Positions 1-6,418 of a stretch of 29,385 nucleotides of DNA are shown here, in pieces; the first letter of the stretch is position 1, and each line of letters starts with the position of its first letter. This DNA comes from Methanobacteriota archaeon (GTDB taxonomy: Archaea; Micrarchaeota; Micrarchaeia; Anstonellales; J096), in the NCBI GenBank assembly GCA_003694965.1, contig RFJG01000064.1, positions 1 to 29,385 of the forward strand, written 5' to 3'. A program made the translations under genes and the position numbers. Below the pieces are notes generated by a model. That model was not told the origin of the DNA. It saw nothing but the letters and a program-made list of their open reading frames with translations, and made no database searches.

Positions 1-2
1 AT

Positions 3-848
3 CCATCTACATCTCTATCAGGAATAAAAACAATAGAAAAAGCAGAGGAGATAGTAGGAGACAAGGGAATCTTTTTTGAGTTTAGGTTAAACCTAAGAAA
101 AGAAGCAAGGCAAGATTTCTTAACGCTAACAAGAGAGGCAAGAAAAGGTGTTTATCACGTGCAAGATGGCTTAACAGGAGCTTCAGTTTTTAACTTGCTT
201 GGACATGGGTTCACAGACAAGATAAGAGCTATGTTAGTTGATGAGATAATAAAAGTTGCTAGCGAAAGAAAACTTAAAATAAACATAAGTCAGATAAAAG
301 GAAGAGGACCATTCACTCTAGTTATTGAAGGAGTTAAAGAGAAAGAGGCCACATCTCTCCTAAAAGCAGCAGAAAAGAACTTTAGAAAGAAACTATCAGA
401 ATATGCTTTAGATGCAAGTCCAGTTGGATTTACATCTAAGAACTTAGAAGGGATATCCGCTGCAGTAGATGGGGCAAGGCTTAGAAGATTATTCAGAAAG
501 CATAGTGCTATTTTCGAGTCATATGCATCAAAATTAGCGCCTTTCTTGGGTTTAGCTAAGAATCGATTAGATGAAGCCCTAAGAGCAGTAGAAAAAGCAG
601 GCTTTGATGGGGCAAGAGAGCTTATGAGAGAAGCCTTAGAAATATGGGCACAAGACCCTTCTGCAAGAACAGTTCTAGATTTCTACTCGATCCTAAAAGA
701 GCAAAGCATTAAAAGACGTTTTAACCTTAATAGTGATACAGGGAGGAATATGATGGAAAAGTTAGTCAAGGCTTGGGCTTTGTATGCAGCTGCAAGGGTT
801 CCAGCAGCTATGCTAAGAGAGGAGAGGAAGAGAGAAGTTGAGAGGTGA
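3..848 (+). CDS. Unknown helical protein, 5'-truncated by the window edge
   Basis: The reading frame is open from the first complete codon at position 3 to TGA at 846-848. No start codon with a good ribosome site precedes a coding-like stretch at the left edge, so the gene very probably begins outside the window; the GTG at 159 is internal to a continuous protein-like frame. The visible 281 residues are rich in Lys, Glu, Arg and Ala and look largely alpha-helical, with a possible small alpha/beta portion around the ISQIKGRGPFTLVIEG segment. I recognise no family, signal peptide or membrane segment. It forms a tandem unit with the next gene: its stop codon lies inside the next gene's Shine-Dalgarno sequence. 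Base composition is AT-rich (21 G+C in bases 1-60, 20 in 61-120), and arginine is mostly AGA, unlike the AGG-rich genes further right. This may mark accessory DNA. Confidence 0.7.
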   Translation, partial: PSTSLSGIKTIEKAEEIVGDKGIFFEFRLNLRKEARQDFLTLTREARKGVYHVQDGLTGASVFNLLGHGFTDKIRAMLVDEIIKVASERKLKINISQIKGRGPFTLVIEGVKEKEATSLLKAAEKNFRKKLSEYALDASPVGFTSKNLEGISAAVDGARLRRLFRKHSAIFESYASKLAPFLGLAKNRLDEALRAVEKAGFDGARELMREALEIWAQDPSARTVLDFYSILKEQSIKRRFNLNSDTGRNMMEKLVKAWALYAAARVPAAMLREERKREVER

Positions 849-852
849 GGAA

Positions 853-1602
853 TTGGGAGAGATAGAAAAGGAAAGGGTTCATGTTAAAGTAGCTGGAAAA
901 AGCTATAGTCTTGCTGAGCTTGAGAAGATACTTGAGATAATTTCTTTCCCTTACTATCTAGATTCTGAAAGGTTGGAAGAATATGAAGAAAAAAGGCAAA
1001 GAATGCTCTCAAAAGCAGGAAAAGTTGCTAAAAAATATCCTGAACTGAAGGAAGTCATAGACATGGTTAAGAAAGTAGGGACATTAAATGCGATGGGTTG
1101 GGCAAGGAGTGCTTCTAGAAAACTTGAAGATCCAAGTACTCAGTTTGGCATTGAATTTGAGAGAGTTAAAGAACAGCTCTCAAAATGCCTTGATTTTATG
1201 GAAAGAGTAGGGAATGACCTAGAGTCTTGGGAACGAGCATACTACATGTATGTTGGGGCAGGAGTAGACTTGGATTTTTGGGAAATAGAAGAAAGAATAA
1301 AGAAAAAGAAGTCAAGGGAATGGAAAATAGTAAAGGAATGGTATGCGTGGCTTAGAAAAAACATACACACTTGGCCAGTCACTAAAGCCTTTGAGGAACT
1401 GGTAAAGGCTGTTGAAGAAGGAGACAAGAGTAAGACAGGTAAGATCATTAGAAGCTTTGAGATACTAAAAGTTCTTGAATCTACAAGGAAGAAGGCCGAT
1501 GAATTAGAAGTTAAAGAAGAGCTAAAGAAAGGTTGGAAAGTAACTATTGAAAGGTATGGCGGATTTAGGAAGAAAAGACATGAATTTATTGGAAGAAGAT
1601 AG
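853..1602 (+). CDS. Unknown charged helical/coiled-coil protein
   Basis: A protein of about 249 residues, dominated by Glu, Lys and Arg, with long predicted helices and several Trp-rich patches (for example WERAYYMY and EWYAWLRKNIHTW). I see no membrane segment, Cys cluster or catalytic motif and do not recognise the family. I choose the TTG at 853 because GAGGTGA (842-848), which contains the previous gene's stop, sits exactly 4 nt upstream; the same stop-in-SD geometry occurs at two other junctions in this window. A TTG at 838, with GGAGAGGA at 821-828, is the alternative and would add five residues. It is probably co-transcribed with the preceding gene and shares its AT-rich composition. 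It could be a structural or DNA-associated accessory protein of an integrated element, but nothing in the sequence decides this. Confidence 0.75.
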   Translation: MGEIEKERVHVKVAGKSYSLAELEKILEIISFPYYLDSERLEEYEEKRQRMLSKAGKVAKKYPELKEVIDMVKKVGTLNAMGWARSASRKLEDPSTQFGIEFERVKEQLSKCLDFMERVGNDLESWERAYYMYVGAGVDLDFWEIEERIKKKKSREWKIVKEWYAWLRKNIHTWPVTKAFEELVKAVEEGDKSKTGKIIRSFEILKVLESTRKKADELEVKEELKKGWKVTIERYGGFRKKRHEFIGRR

Positions 1603-1604
1603 CA

Positions 1605-1652
1605 ATGCCAAGGCCTAGGAAAACAGAAAAAGAGAGGCTAAGAAAATCTTGA
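1605..1652 (+). other. Micro-ORF, possible truncated gene start
   Basis: ATG three bases after the previous stop opens a 15-codon frame (MPRPRKTEKERLRKS, then TGA). It is positioned like the third gene of the left operon and has the same basic, Lys/Arg-rich composition, but it stops almost at once. It may be the remnant N-terminus of a gene cut off at a junction near 1655, or chance. No good ribosome binding site is visible. Confidence 0.25.
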
Positions 1653-1684
1653 CCTTTTGTCTTCGTATGTTTAGCTCAAGCAGA

Positions 1685-1750
1685 CTAACCATCTTCCAGT
1701 AGTTGCGTTCTGTCCACCTTTAGAAAATGTGGCGTCCGAACTTCTACCAT
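1685..1750 (-). other. Micro-ORF just after the presenilin-like gene
   Basis: On the minus strand an ATG lies two bases after the presenilin-like gene's stop and opens a 21-codon frame (MVEVRTPHFLKVDRTQLLEDG, in two parts MVEVRTPHFL and KVDRTQLLEDG). The peptide looks protein-like but has no clear ribosome site and overlaps the imperfect inverted repeat at 1707-1741. It may be a relic of a third gene of the MCM operon or fortuitous. Confidence 0.2.
1707..1741. repeat. Imperfect inverted repeat in a non-coding gap
   Basis: The arms GTTC-TGT-CCAC (1707-1717) and GTGG-CGTCC-GAAC (1729-1741) pair through two four-base helices separated by an asymmetric internal loop, with an 11-nt AT-rich loop between them. 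Outer bases GTAG and CTAC could extend the stem. It sits between the convergent left operon and the presenilin-like gene. It could be a bidirectional transcription end, a small RNA fold or a recombination scar. No T-run follows on either strand. Confidence 0.3.
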
Positions 1751-1752
1751 AG

Positions 1753-2550
1753 TTAAAAGAGGAGGAAGTAGGCAAGAGAGACTATGAGTTGTGGGATGAG
1801 CATGGGGAGCAATGCGGGTATTGGCTTCCTTATCCTGAAGAGCCAGAGGAGCATCAGGAAATAACCAACTATAGATGTGGCAAGGAGCGTGTATGCTAAG
1901 TTGGGGGCTAGGGCATAGGCAGATATTGTCAATGCCGATGGCAATATTATGTCTCCCAAGCCCATCATCAAGCCAGCAAACTTGCCCTTCTTGGCTCTTG
2001 CTCCCTTGACTGTTGTTATCGTCATTGCAAGGTTGGTCTTCTCAACCTCTTCTGCCATGGCCACCATATGCTTTGTTATGAATACTGAGATAAAATCATA
2101 TGCGATGAGGACTAGTGAGAAGAATGCCAATGTGTAAAATGAGAAGGAGGTGCCTATGAAAAGAGAGCCCCCTACTGCTATTGTGAATGCTGTTAATTCC
2201 GTTACCCTCTCTCTTGCAATGACCCTCAAAAGAGTAAGGGCAATGGATAGTAGGATGGCTGTTGTTGTGTTGAATAAGAGGAAGTAAAATGTTATGAATG
2301 ACATCAACAATAGGGAGAGGAGCTCTATGAGTTTCATTATGATGGGCAGTTTCAAGACATTTAGAAAGACATAGACGGCTACGCTGCCTATTAGGAAGGC
2401 AGCTATGAGCGAGTATGTATTGGCTGGAGTAAATTGTTCCTGCTCTATTGGAAAGCTTGTAAATACCCTAATCCCCAAGAGGAATGAAATGCCCAGTATT
2501 AGGAACACCTTGATTGTATGCTCTACTAAGACCTTGCTGGCTACATCCAT
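1753..2550 (-). CDS. Presenilin/SPP-type intramembrane aspartyl protease
   Basis: A 265-residue multi-pass membrane protein with the full signature of the presenilin / signal peptide peptidase family (archaeal PSH type): YD in a membrane helix (Tyr151-Asp152), GLGD in the next core helix (197-200, catalytic Asp200) and PAL near the C-terminus (245-247). Family members cleave the transmembrane segments of other membrane proteins within the bilayer. The length is normal for compact archaeal homologues, and about nine hydrophobic segments are visible, ending in the PAL helix. The ATG at 2550 is preceded by a near-consensus ribosome site, GGAGTGATC (2561-2553 on this strand), which contains the MCM stop codon, so translation is probably coupled to MCM. 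The native substrate is unknown; single-pass surface proteins such as those elsewhere in this window are formal candidates, by inference only. Confidence 0.93.
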   Translation of the reverse strand: MDVASKVLVEHTIKVFLILGISFLLGIRVFTSFPIEQEQFTPANTYSLIAAFLIGSVAVYVFLNVLKLPIIMKLIELLSLLLMSFITFYFLLFNTTTAILLSIALTLLRVIARERVTELTAFTIAVGGSLFIGTSFSFYTLAFFSLVLIAYDFISVFITKHMVAMAEEVEKTNLAMTITTVKGARAKKGKFAGLMMGLGDIILPSALTISAYALAPNLAYTLLATSIVGYFLMLLWLFRIRKPIPALLPMLIPQLIVSLAYFLLF

Positions 2551-2552
2551 GG

Positions 2553-2561
2553 GATCACTCC
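2553..2561 (-). promoter_or_regulatory. Shine-Dalgarno site overlapping the MCM stop codon
   Basis: Minus-strand GGAGTGATC differs by one missing G from the archaeal consensus GGAGGTGATC. Its TGA is the MCM stop, and it ends 2 nt before the ATG of the presenilin-like gene. It fixes that gene's start and suggests termination-reinitiation coupling. Confidence 0.75.
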
Positions 2562-4585
2562 AATAATCTCAGTATCCCTGGCCTTGGCTCATAGAGATCG
2601 CCATTTTTGAGCATCTTGCTTATCGTCCTCCTCACTTTGTACTCATCCATGCCATTTTGGACAGCCTCTTGGACAACAGCATCTATCTCAACAACATCAA
2701 CATTAGCTGAGATGCTCTTTATTATGTCAATTATCTCAGCAGCTATCTTCATCTCTCCTGGGCTCCTACCACTTGCTATTATGTCTGTAGAGATTATGTT
2801 GGTCTCCTTGTCCGTCATTATCTCGCTTATTACGTAGTTGAGGAGCATTTTGGCAGCTTCTGCATCCACCTCCTCCACAACAGAGCTAAGCCTTGCCTTG
2901 GCGTGCGCCTCTGCCATCCTTATTAAGCCTTCTAGATATCTTGGAGTTATTGGCACAGAACCTGTTTGTTCTCCCAACCTCCTCAAAGAAACATAGTAGT
3001 CTTTCAACACCTTAGAGGCCTCTATGCTTAGCACTGGGGAGATGTGCGACTTGGCATATGCTATGTACTTCCTAAGGAGCTCCTTGCTTATTGCTCTCCT
3101 GCTCCCTTCCCCTTCTTTCTCTTCGTGGGTTGAGCTGTGCATCTTAAGTATGTGTTCTGCCAACCTCTCATCTTTTGTTTCATTAAGTTCATCCAAAAGA
3201 GGGAATATGAGGTCAAAACGGCTCAACAAAGAAGGTGGTATGTTGAACTGATCTGGTATGTTCCTATTCTTGAGGAAGCGGCCGAGTTTGGGGTTGGCTG
3301 CCGCCACTATGGTTGTCTTTGCCTTGAAGGTAGCGACTATACCAGCCTTTGCTATACTCACTGTGCCGCTCTCCATGACCTCGTGCAACGAAGCCCTGTC
3401 CTCATCATCTATCTTGTCAAACTCGTCTATCGCAGCAACGCCGCCGCTAGCTAGGACAAGGGCTCCTGCCTTAAGAGTCCAACCACCCCCTGAGAGCTCA
3501 TCCTTCTCAGCGCTTGCTGTAAGGCCAACGCCGCTAACGCTCTTCCCGCTCACATAGACGCTCTTGGGAGCTATCTCACACATCTGCCTCAAGAACCTCG
3601 TCTTAGCTATACCTGGGTCTCCGACGAGCAATATGTGTATGTCATCCCTTATGGGCATCCCCCCTGGCGTTGTCTTGCCTTTCCTGCCTCCAAAAAGCTG
3701 GAGAGCAAGAGCAAGCTTTATCTCATCGTAGCCGTGTATATCCGGCGCTACAGAGTCCCTTATCTTGGAGACTATCTCTGGGTCTGATGCCAAGTTAAGT
3801 ATCTCTTCCTCCTCTTCTTTGGTTATCTCAAGCTCCTCAAAGTCCCTCTGTATCTTTTTTACGTGAGTTACCTCTACATACTTCTGGAATATCATATCTC
3901 CTTTGTTGTATTTCTTGGAGGGGTTTATGCGAAGTATGCCAGTTATCTCTACATTTTCTCCCGGGATTATGGTGTTAACAAGGTCATCCTCCAAGTTGAT
4001 GATTATCTTGGCTGCAGGAGTACCAGCAGTAACCCTCTCTAACGGATCTTGCACTTCAGCAACTTGGTAATCAACAAATGTTGCCTCGTCCAACCTTGCC
4101 CTCAAGAATGCTTTCTTACATGTTGGGCACTTTCCAGGAGTTGAGAAATTCCTGTCAACAATAAGTGGAAAGCGTTCAGCACAAGCCGGGCATTCAAAGA
4201 CCATACGCTTCGCCTTATGTATGACATCTCCTCTCCTTGTTATTAGGCCCTTGAAAACAAAGAGCTTGTTAAGGAAATGTGATCCTATGTTCTCTATTAG
4301 TAAGTCCTTGTCCGGGCAATTGTAAAACCTGACGTGCGGCCTAAACTCCTCTCCAGTTGCGTTGTGGAGGTTCATCTTCCTTATGGCTGCCTCTCCTCCC
4401 TTGATTGCCAGCGTTGGATGTTCCATAACTGCATCCGCGAGCTCTGCGTCAAACTTTTCCAATTCCTTCCAATCTATGTTTATGCTCCTCTTCTTTGGGT
4501 AGGTAACAAGGACGTTATTTATCTCTGCCATGTAGGATTTGGTAAAGAACCTGTCGAGCGCTTCTTGGAAAGAAATATCATCCAC
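2555..4585 (-). CDS. mcm: Replicative DNA helicase MCM
   Basis: 676 residues with the complete archaeal MCM layout. An N-terminal domain carries a C-x2-C...C-x2-C zinc binder (CPAC near 131, CPTC near 152). The OB-fold region is followed by the AAA+ core with Walker A GDPGIAKTR (about 320-328), Walker B AAIDEFD (about 384-390), sensor 1 AAANP and arginine finger LLSRFDL (about 455). A C-terminal winged helix ends the protein. MCM forms the hexameric 3'-5' helicase that unwinds DNA at the fork. No intein is present. The start is GTG at 4585, with a TATA-like box about 25 nt upstream, implying a leaderless transcript; the next methionine (MAEINN) would remove conserved N-terminal sequence. It is followed after 4 nt by the presenilin-like protease gene. 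Confidence 0.97.
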   Translation of the reverse strand: MDDISFQEALDRFFTKSYMAEINNVLVTYPKKRSINIDWKELEKFDAELADAVMEHPTLAIKGGEAAIRKMNLHNATGEEFRPHVRFYNCPDKDLLIENIGSHFLNKLFVFKGLITRRGDVIHKAKRMVFECPACAERFPLIVDRNFSTPGKCPTCKKAFLRARLDEATFVDYQVAEVQDPLERVTAGTPAAKIIINLEDDLVNTIIPGENVEITGILRINPSKKYNKGDMIFQKYVEVTHVKKIQRDFEELEITKEEEEEILNLASDPEIVSKIRDSVAPDIHGYDEIKLALALQLFGGRKGKTTPGGMPIRDDIHILLVGDPGIAKTRFLRQMCEIAPKSVYVSGKSVSGVGLTASAEKDELSGGGWTLKAGALVLASGGVAAIDEFDKIDDEDRASLHEVMESGTVSIAKAGIVATFKAKTTIVAAANPKLGRFLKNRNIPDQFNIPPSLLSRFDLIFPLLDELNETKDERLAEHILKMHSSTHEEKEGEGSRRAISKELLRKYIAYAKSHISPVLSIEASKVLKDYYVSLRRLGEQTGSVPITPRYLEGLIRMAEAHAKARLSSVVEEVDAEAAKMLLNYVISEIMTDKETNIISTDIIASGRSPGEMKIAAEIIDIIKSISANVDVVEIDAVVQEAVQNGMDEYKVRRTISKMLKNGDLYEPRPGILRLLE

Positions 4586-4604
4586 AAAAGCTTATTGTGC
4601 ATAA

Positions 4605-4614
4605 TAATTTTTAA
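4605..4614 (-). promoter_or_regulatory. TATA-like box of the mcm promoter
   Basis: Minus-strand TTAAAAATTA is centred about 25 nt upstream of the GTG at 4585. This is the spacing expected if transcription starts at or next to the start codon, as at the other first genes in this window. Confidence 0.55.
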
Positions 4615-4637
4615 TCCAGAAGGGCACATTGCCACTA

Positions 4638-4674
4638 ATATTGATAGGTATATGAGTAGGATATTGATAGTATA
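4638..4674. repeat. Two ATATTGATAG direct repeats upstream of mcm
   Basis: ATATTGATAG occurs at 4638-4647 and 4661-4670, 23 bp apart (about two helical turns), each followed by (G)TATA. The repeats lie 53-86 bp upstream of the mcm start, in the gap before the next gene upstream. Repeats in helical phase upstream of a promoter are a typical arrangement for a regulator; a role in replication initiation cannot be excluded. The adjacent palindrome AGTATACT (4669-4676) overlaps the second copy. Confidence 0.45.
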
Positions 4675-4715
4675 CTGCTAGGGTATTGGGGAGGGGTAGT
4701 AATTGCCTATGTTGC

Positions 4716-5549
4716 TCAATCCGTTAAGGAAAAGAGGCCCTTCTTGAGCTCTATTACCTCTGCTGCCTCGTTCATAAACCGGAGGACCGCCAAGACTGCA
4801 TCCTCTTCTGCCTCAACACGCTTGCTTATCTCCGATGGGTGCATAGGACCCTCCTTGAGGGCCTTTTTGACCTTCTTGGATAGCCTTGAAAAAAACGACC
4901 TCTTGATGATATATACCTTCCCATCAAAGTGCTTGATAGCGTGGAACATCTCTTTCCTCCCCTCAAGGATGGAGAAAGCCTCTCTATCAGTAACTATTGC
5001 ATAGTCTGGAGCTACACGGGATAGCTGGTGAGGTTGTTGTGGTTGGCTAGCTGTAGGGTTGCCCTTATTGTCTCCATTCCCTTCCCTGCCTCTCCTAATG
5101 CTCCTACTACTTTTGCTCATATCCTTAAGCTCCTTGAAAACGCTGTCCTTGAATGCTATGAACTTCTCCCTTCCTTTCTTGTGGATGTAGAGCTTGCCCT
5201 CAGATATTAGGGATTTTAGTAACTCCACCTCCTCCTTACTTATTTTGCCTTTCATAGAGGAGAGTTTCCTTTCCTTGAATGGGATGTGGTAAAGCTTAAG
5301 AAGGAGGGATGTCTTTTTGTCCTGAGTGCCTTCTGTGTCCTTGGTGTTGGAAGTAGTGTGAAGGGCAGATGTAGTTGAAGGGAGTAGGTTGGTTGATTGG
5401 ATTGAAGTGGTTGGTTGAGCTGATTGCATTGGTTGGGTTGGCTGGCCTTGAAGGATTATTAGAATAAGGTTGTCCTTGACCTCCACCACTTCTGAACCTT
5501 GTGGAACTTCTATGATTAGTTTGCCGTCTTTTGAGTGCTTTTTTATCAC
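4716..5549 (-). CDS. Unknown protein with low-complexity linker and C-terminal winged-helix-like domain
   Basis: 277 residues. A short beta-rich N-terminus (about 1-35) is followed by a Gln/Pro/Thr/Ser-rich disordered stretch (about 36-75). A charged helical part follows (about 80-145), then a second Gln/Pro linker, and a C-terminal segment of about 100 residues. The last 60 residues (KKALKEGPMHPSEISKRV onward) read as a winged helix: helix, turn, recognition helix and a two-strand wing ending in GLFSL. This suggests nucleic-acid or protein binding in transcription or replication, but no family is recognised. It lies upstream of mcm on the same strand, though mcm has its own TATA box. The start is GTG at 5549, about 24 nt from a TATA box shared with the divergent DUF355 gene. 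It does not look like GINS, the usual partner near archaeal mcm. Confidence 0.8.
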   Translation of the reverse strand: MIKKHSKDGKLIIEVPQGSEVVEVKDNLILIILQGQPTQPMQSAQPTTSIQSTNLLPSTTSALHTTSNTKDTEGTQDKKTSLLLKLYHIPFKERKLSSMKGKISKEEVELLKSLISEGKLYIHKKGREKFIAFKDSVFKELKDMSKSSRSIRRGREGNGDNKGNPTASQPQQPHQLSRVAPDYAIVTDREAFSILEGRKEMFHAIKHFDGKVYIIKRSFFSRLSKKVKKALKEGPMHPSEISKRVEAEEDAVLAVLRFMNEAAEVIELKKGLFSLTD

Positions 5550-5570
5550 ATATATGTTTGAATTTGAAGA

Positions 5571-5578
5571 TTTAAAAA
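5571..5578. promoter_or_regulatory. Shared bidirectional TATA box
   Basis: TTTAAAAA contains the symmetric core TTTAAA (5571-5576). Its centre is about 24 nt from the GTG at 5549 on the minus strand and about 27 nt from the ATG at 5601 on the plus strand. No other TATA-like sequence is correctly placed for either gene, so one box probably drives both leaderless transcripts in this 51-nt gap. Confidence 0.6.
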
Positions 5579-5600
5579 CCCAACTGCATTAAGGCTAAGT

Positions 5601-6098
5601 ATGGAAGAAAAAAGCCATAAAATAGAGGTTGTCCAGCTCCCCTTAATTGAGGGAGGGAATGTAATTGTAGGGATGACTCATTTCATTAAGTCGGTGGAGG
5701 ACTTGTATGAGGCAATAGTCCAGACAAACCCAGCTATGAAGTTCGGCATAGCGTTCAATGAAGCGAGTGGAGACAGGCTCATAAGGACAGAAGGTAATGA
5801 TGAGGAGTTAGTAAATGTTGCTGTTGAAGCGGCTAAAAAGGTTGGAGCTGGTCACACATTCTACATATATATGAAAGAGGGCTGGCCAGTAAACATACTT
5901 GACAGGGTCAGAAATGTCCCAGAGGTTGTATCGCTCATAGCTGCCACTGCCAACCCACTCCAAGTCGTTGTTATAGAGACAGGGCAGGGGAGAGGTATAA
6001 TAGGAGTTGTTGATGGCGGCTCTCCAAAAGGGGTTGAGGATAGCCTTAAAAAGCAAGAGAGGAAAGAGTTCCTAAGGAAGGTTGGTTATAAATTATAG
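5601..6098 (+). CDS. DUF355 'adenosine-specific kinase' family protein
   Basis: 165 residues, full length for the DUF355 family (Pyrobaculum PAE2307 type). Recognisable segments are FGIAFNEASGDRLIRTEGND (about 48-67), the AGHTF stretch, and EVVSLIAATANPLQVVVIET followed by GRGIIGVVDGGSPKGVE. Structural and binding work on the family led to the label 'adenosine-specific kinase', but the physiological reaction is not well established, so I use the name only as a family label. The protein is soluble and cytoplasmic by sequence. The ATG at 5601 lies about 27 nt downstream of the shared TATA box, giving an essentially leaderless message. A small basic protein follows after a 16-nt gap. Confidence 0.93.
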   Translation: MEEKSHKIEVVQLPLIEGGNVIVGMTHFIKSVEDLYEAIVQTNPAMKFGIAFNEASGDRLIRTEGNDEELVNVAVEAAKKVGAGHTFYIYMKEGWPVNILDRVRNVPEVVSLIAATANPLQVVVIETGQGRGIIGVVDGGSPKGVEDSLKKQERKEFLRKVGYKL

Positions 6099-6114
6099 AA
6101 GAGAGGAGATTATT

Positions 6115-6414
6115 ATGGTAAAAGCTGAAATGTATGTGCCCGAAAACAAGAAGAAAGCTGGGAAAGGGGCTGGAAAATTTGACGAATTCATTAAGCAGAA
6201 TGAGAAGGAAATTGAGAAACTAGCTAAGGAATTCCCGAAGGCCACTAAGGCCGGAATAAAGGACCTCGTGTTCTTGATATGGCAGGCAGAGCAGGTTAAG
6301 GGCAAAAAGAAGATATTCACTAAGGCTAGGCGCTTAATGAAAACACTGTTCAAGAGCAGCTGGGTAAGTATGTTGTCAGCCTTCAAGCTCGTTGGGGACA
6401 TATTCAAGAGATGA
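6115..6414 (+). CDS. Small basic protein of unknown function
   Basis: 99 residues from the ATG at 6115, which is preceded by GGAGAT (6105-6110) at normal spacing. An in-frame upstream start at 6082 would overlap the DUF355 gene and lacks this site. The N-terminus is Lys/Gly-rich (KKKAGKGAGK), followed by amphipathic helices (EKEIEKLAKEFPKATKAGIK) and a C-terminal hydrophobic-basic segment (TLFKSSWVSMLSAFKLVGDI) that could bind a membrane surface. No family is recognised. It ends 4 nt before the start of a membrane protein gene and shares its stop codon with that gene's ribosome site, so the two are likely translated in a coupled way and may function together. Confidence 0.75.
   Translation: MVKAEMYVPENKKKAGKGAGKFDEFIKQNEKEIEKLAKEFPKATKAGIKDLVFLIWQAEQVKGKKKIFTKARRLMKTLFKSSWVSMLSAFKLVGDIFKR
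6408..6414 (+). promoter_or_regulatory. Shine-Dalgarno site containing the upstream stop codon
   Basis: GAGATGA ends with the TGA stop of the small basic protein and lies 4 nt before the ATG at 6419. It supports that start over the TTG at 6392. Confidence 0.5.
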
Positions 6415-6418
6415 TGCA

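Noticed and set aside
159..161. GTG as the true start of the first gene
   Set aside because: The same frame is open and protein-like all the way to the left edge, so this GTG is probably internal and the gene is truncated by the window.
1690..1745. A tRNA or tRNA-derived attachment site, because GTTCGGAC on the minus strand resembles a T-arm
   Set aside because: The conserved T-loop A is missing and no acceptor, anticodon or D-arm pairing could be assembled around it.
4586..4715. A replication origin or cdc6-type origin boxes near mcm
   Set aside because: No orc1/cdc6 gene, extended AT-rich unwinding element or ORB-like inverted repeats are seen; only the short direct repeat is reported.
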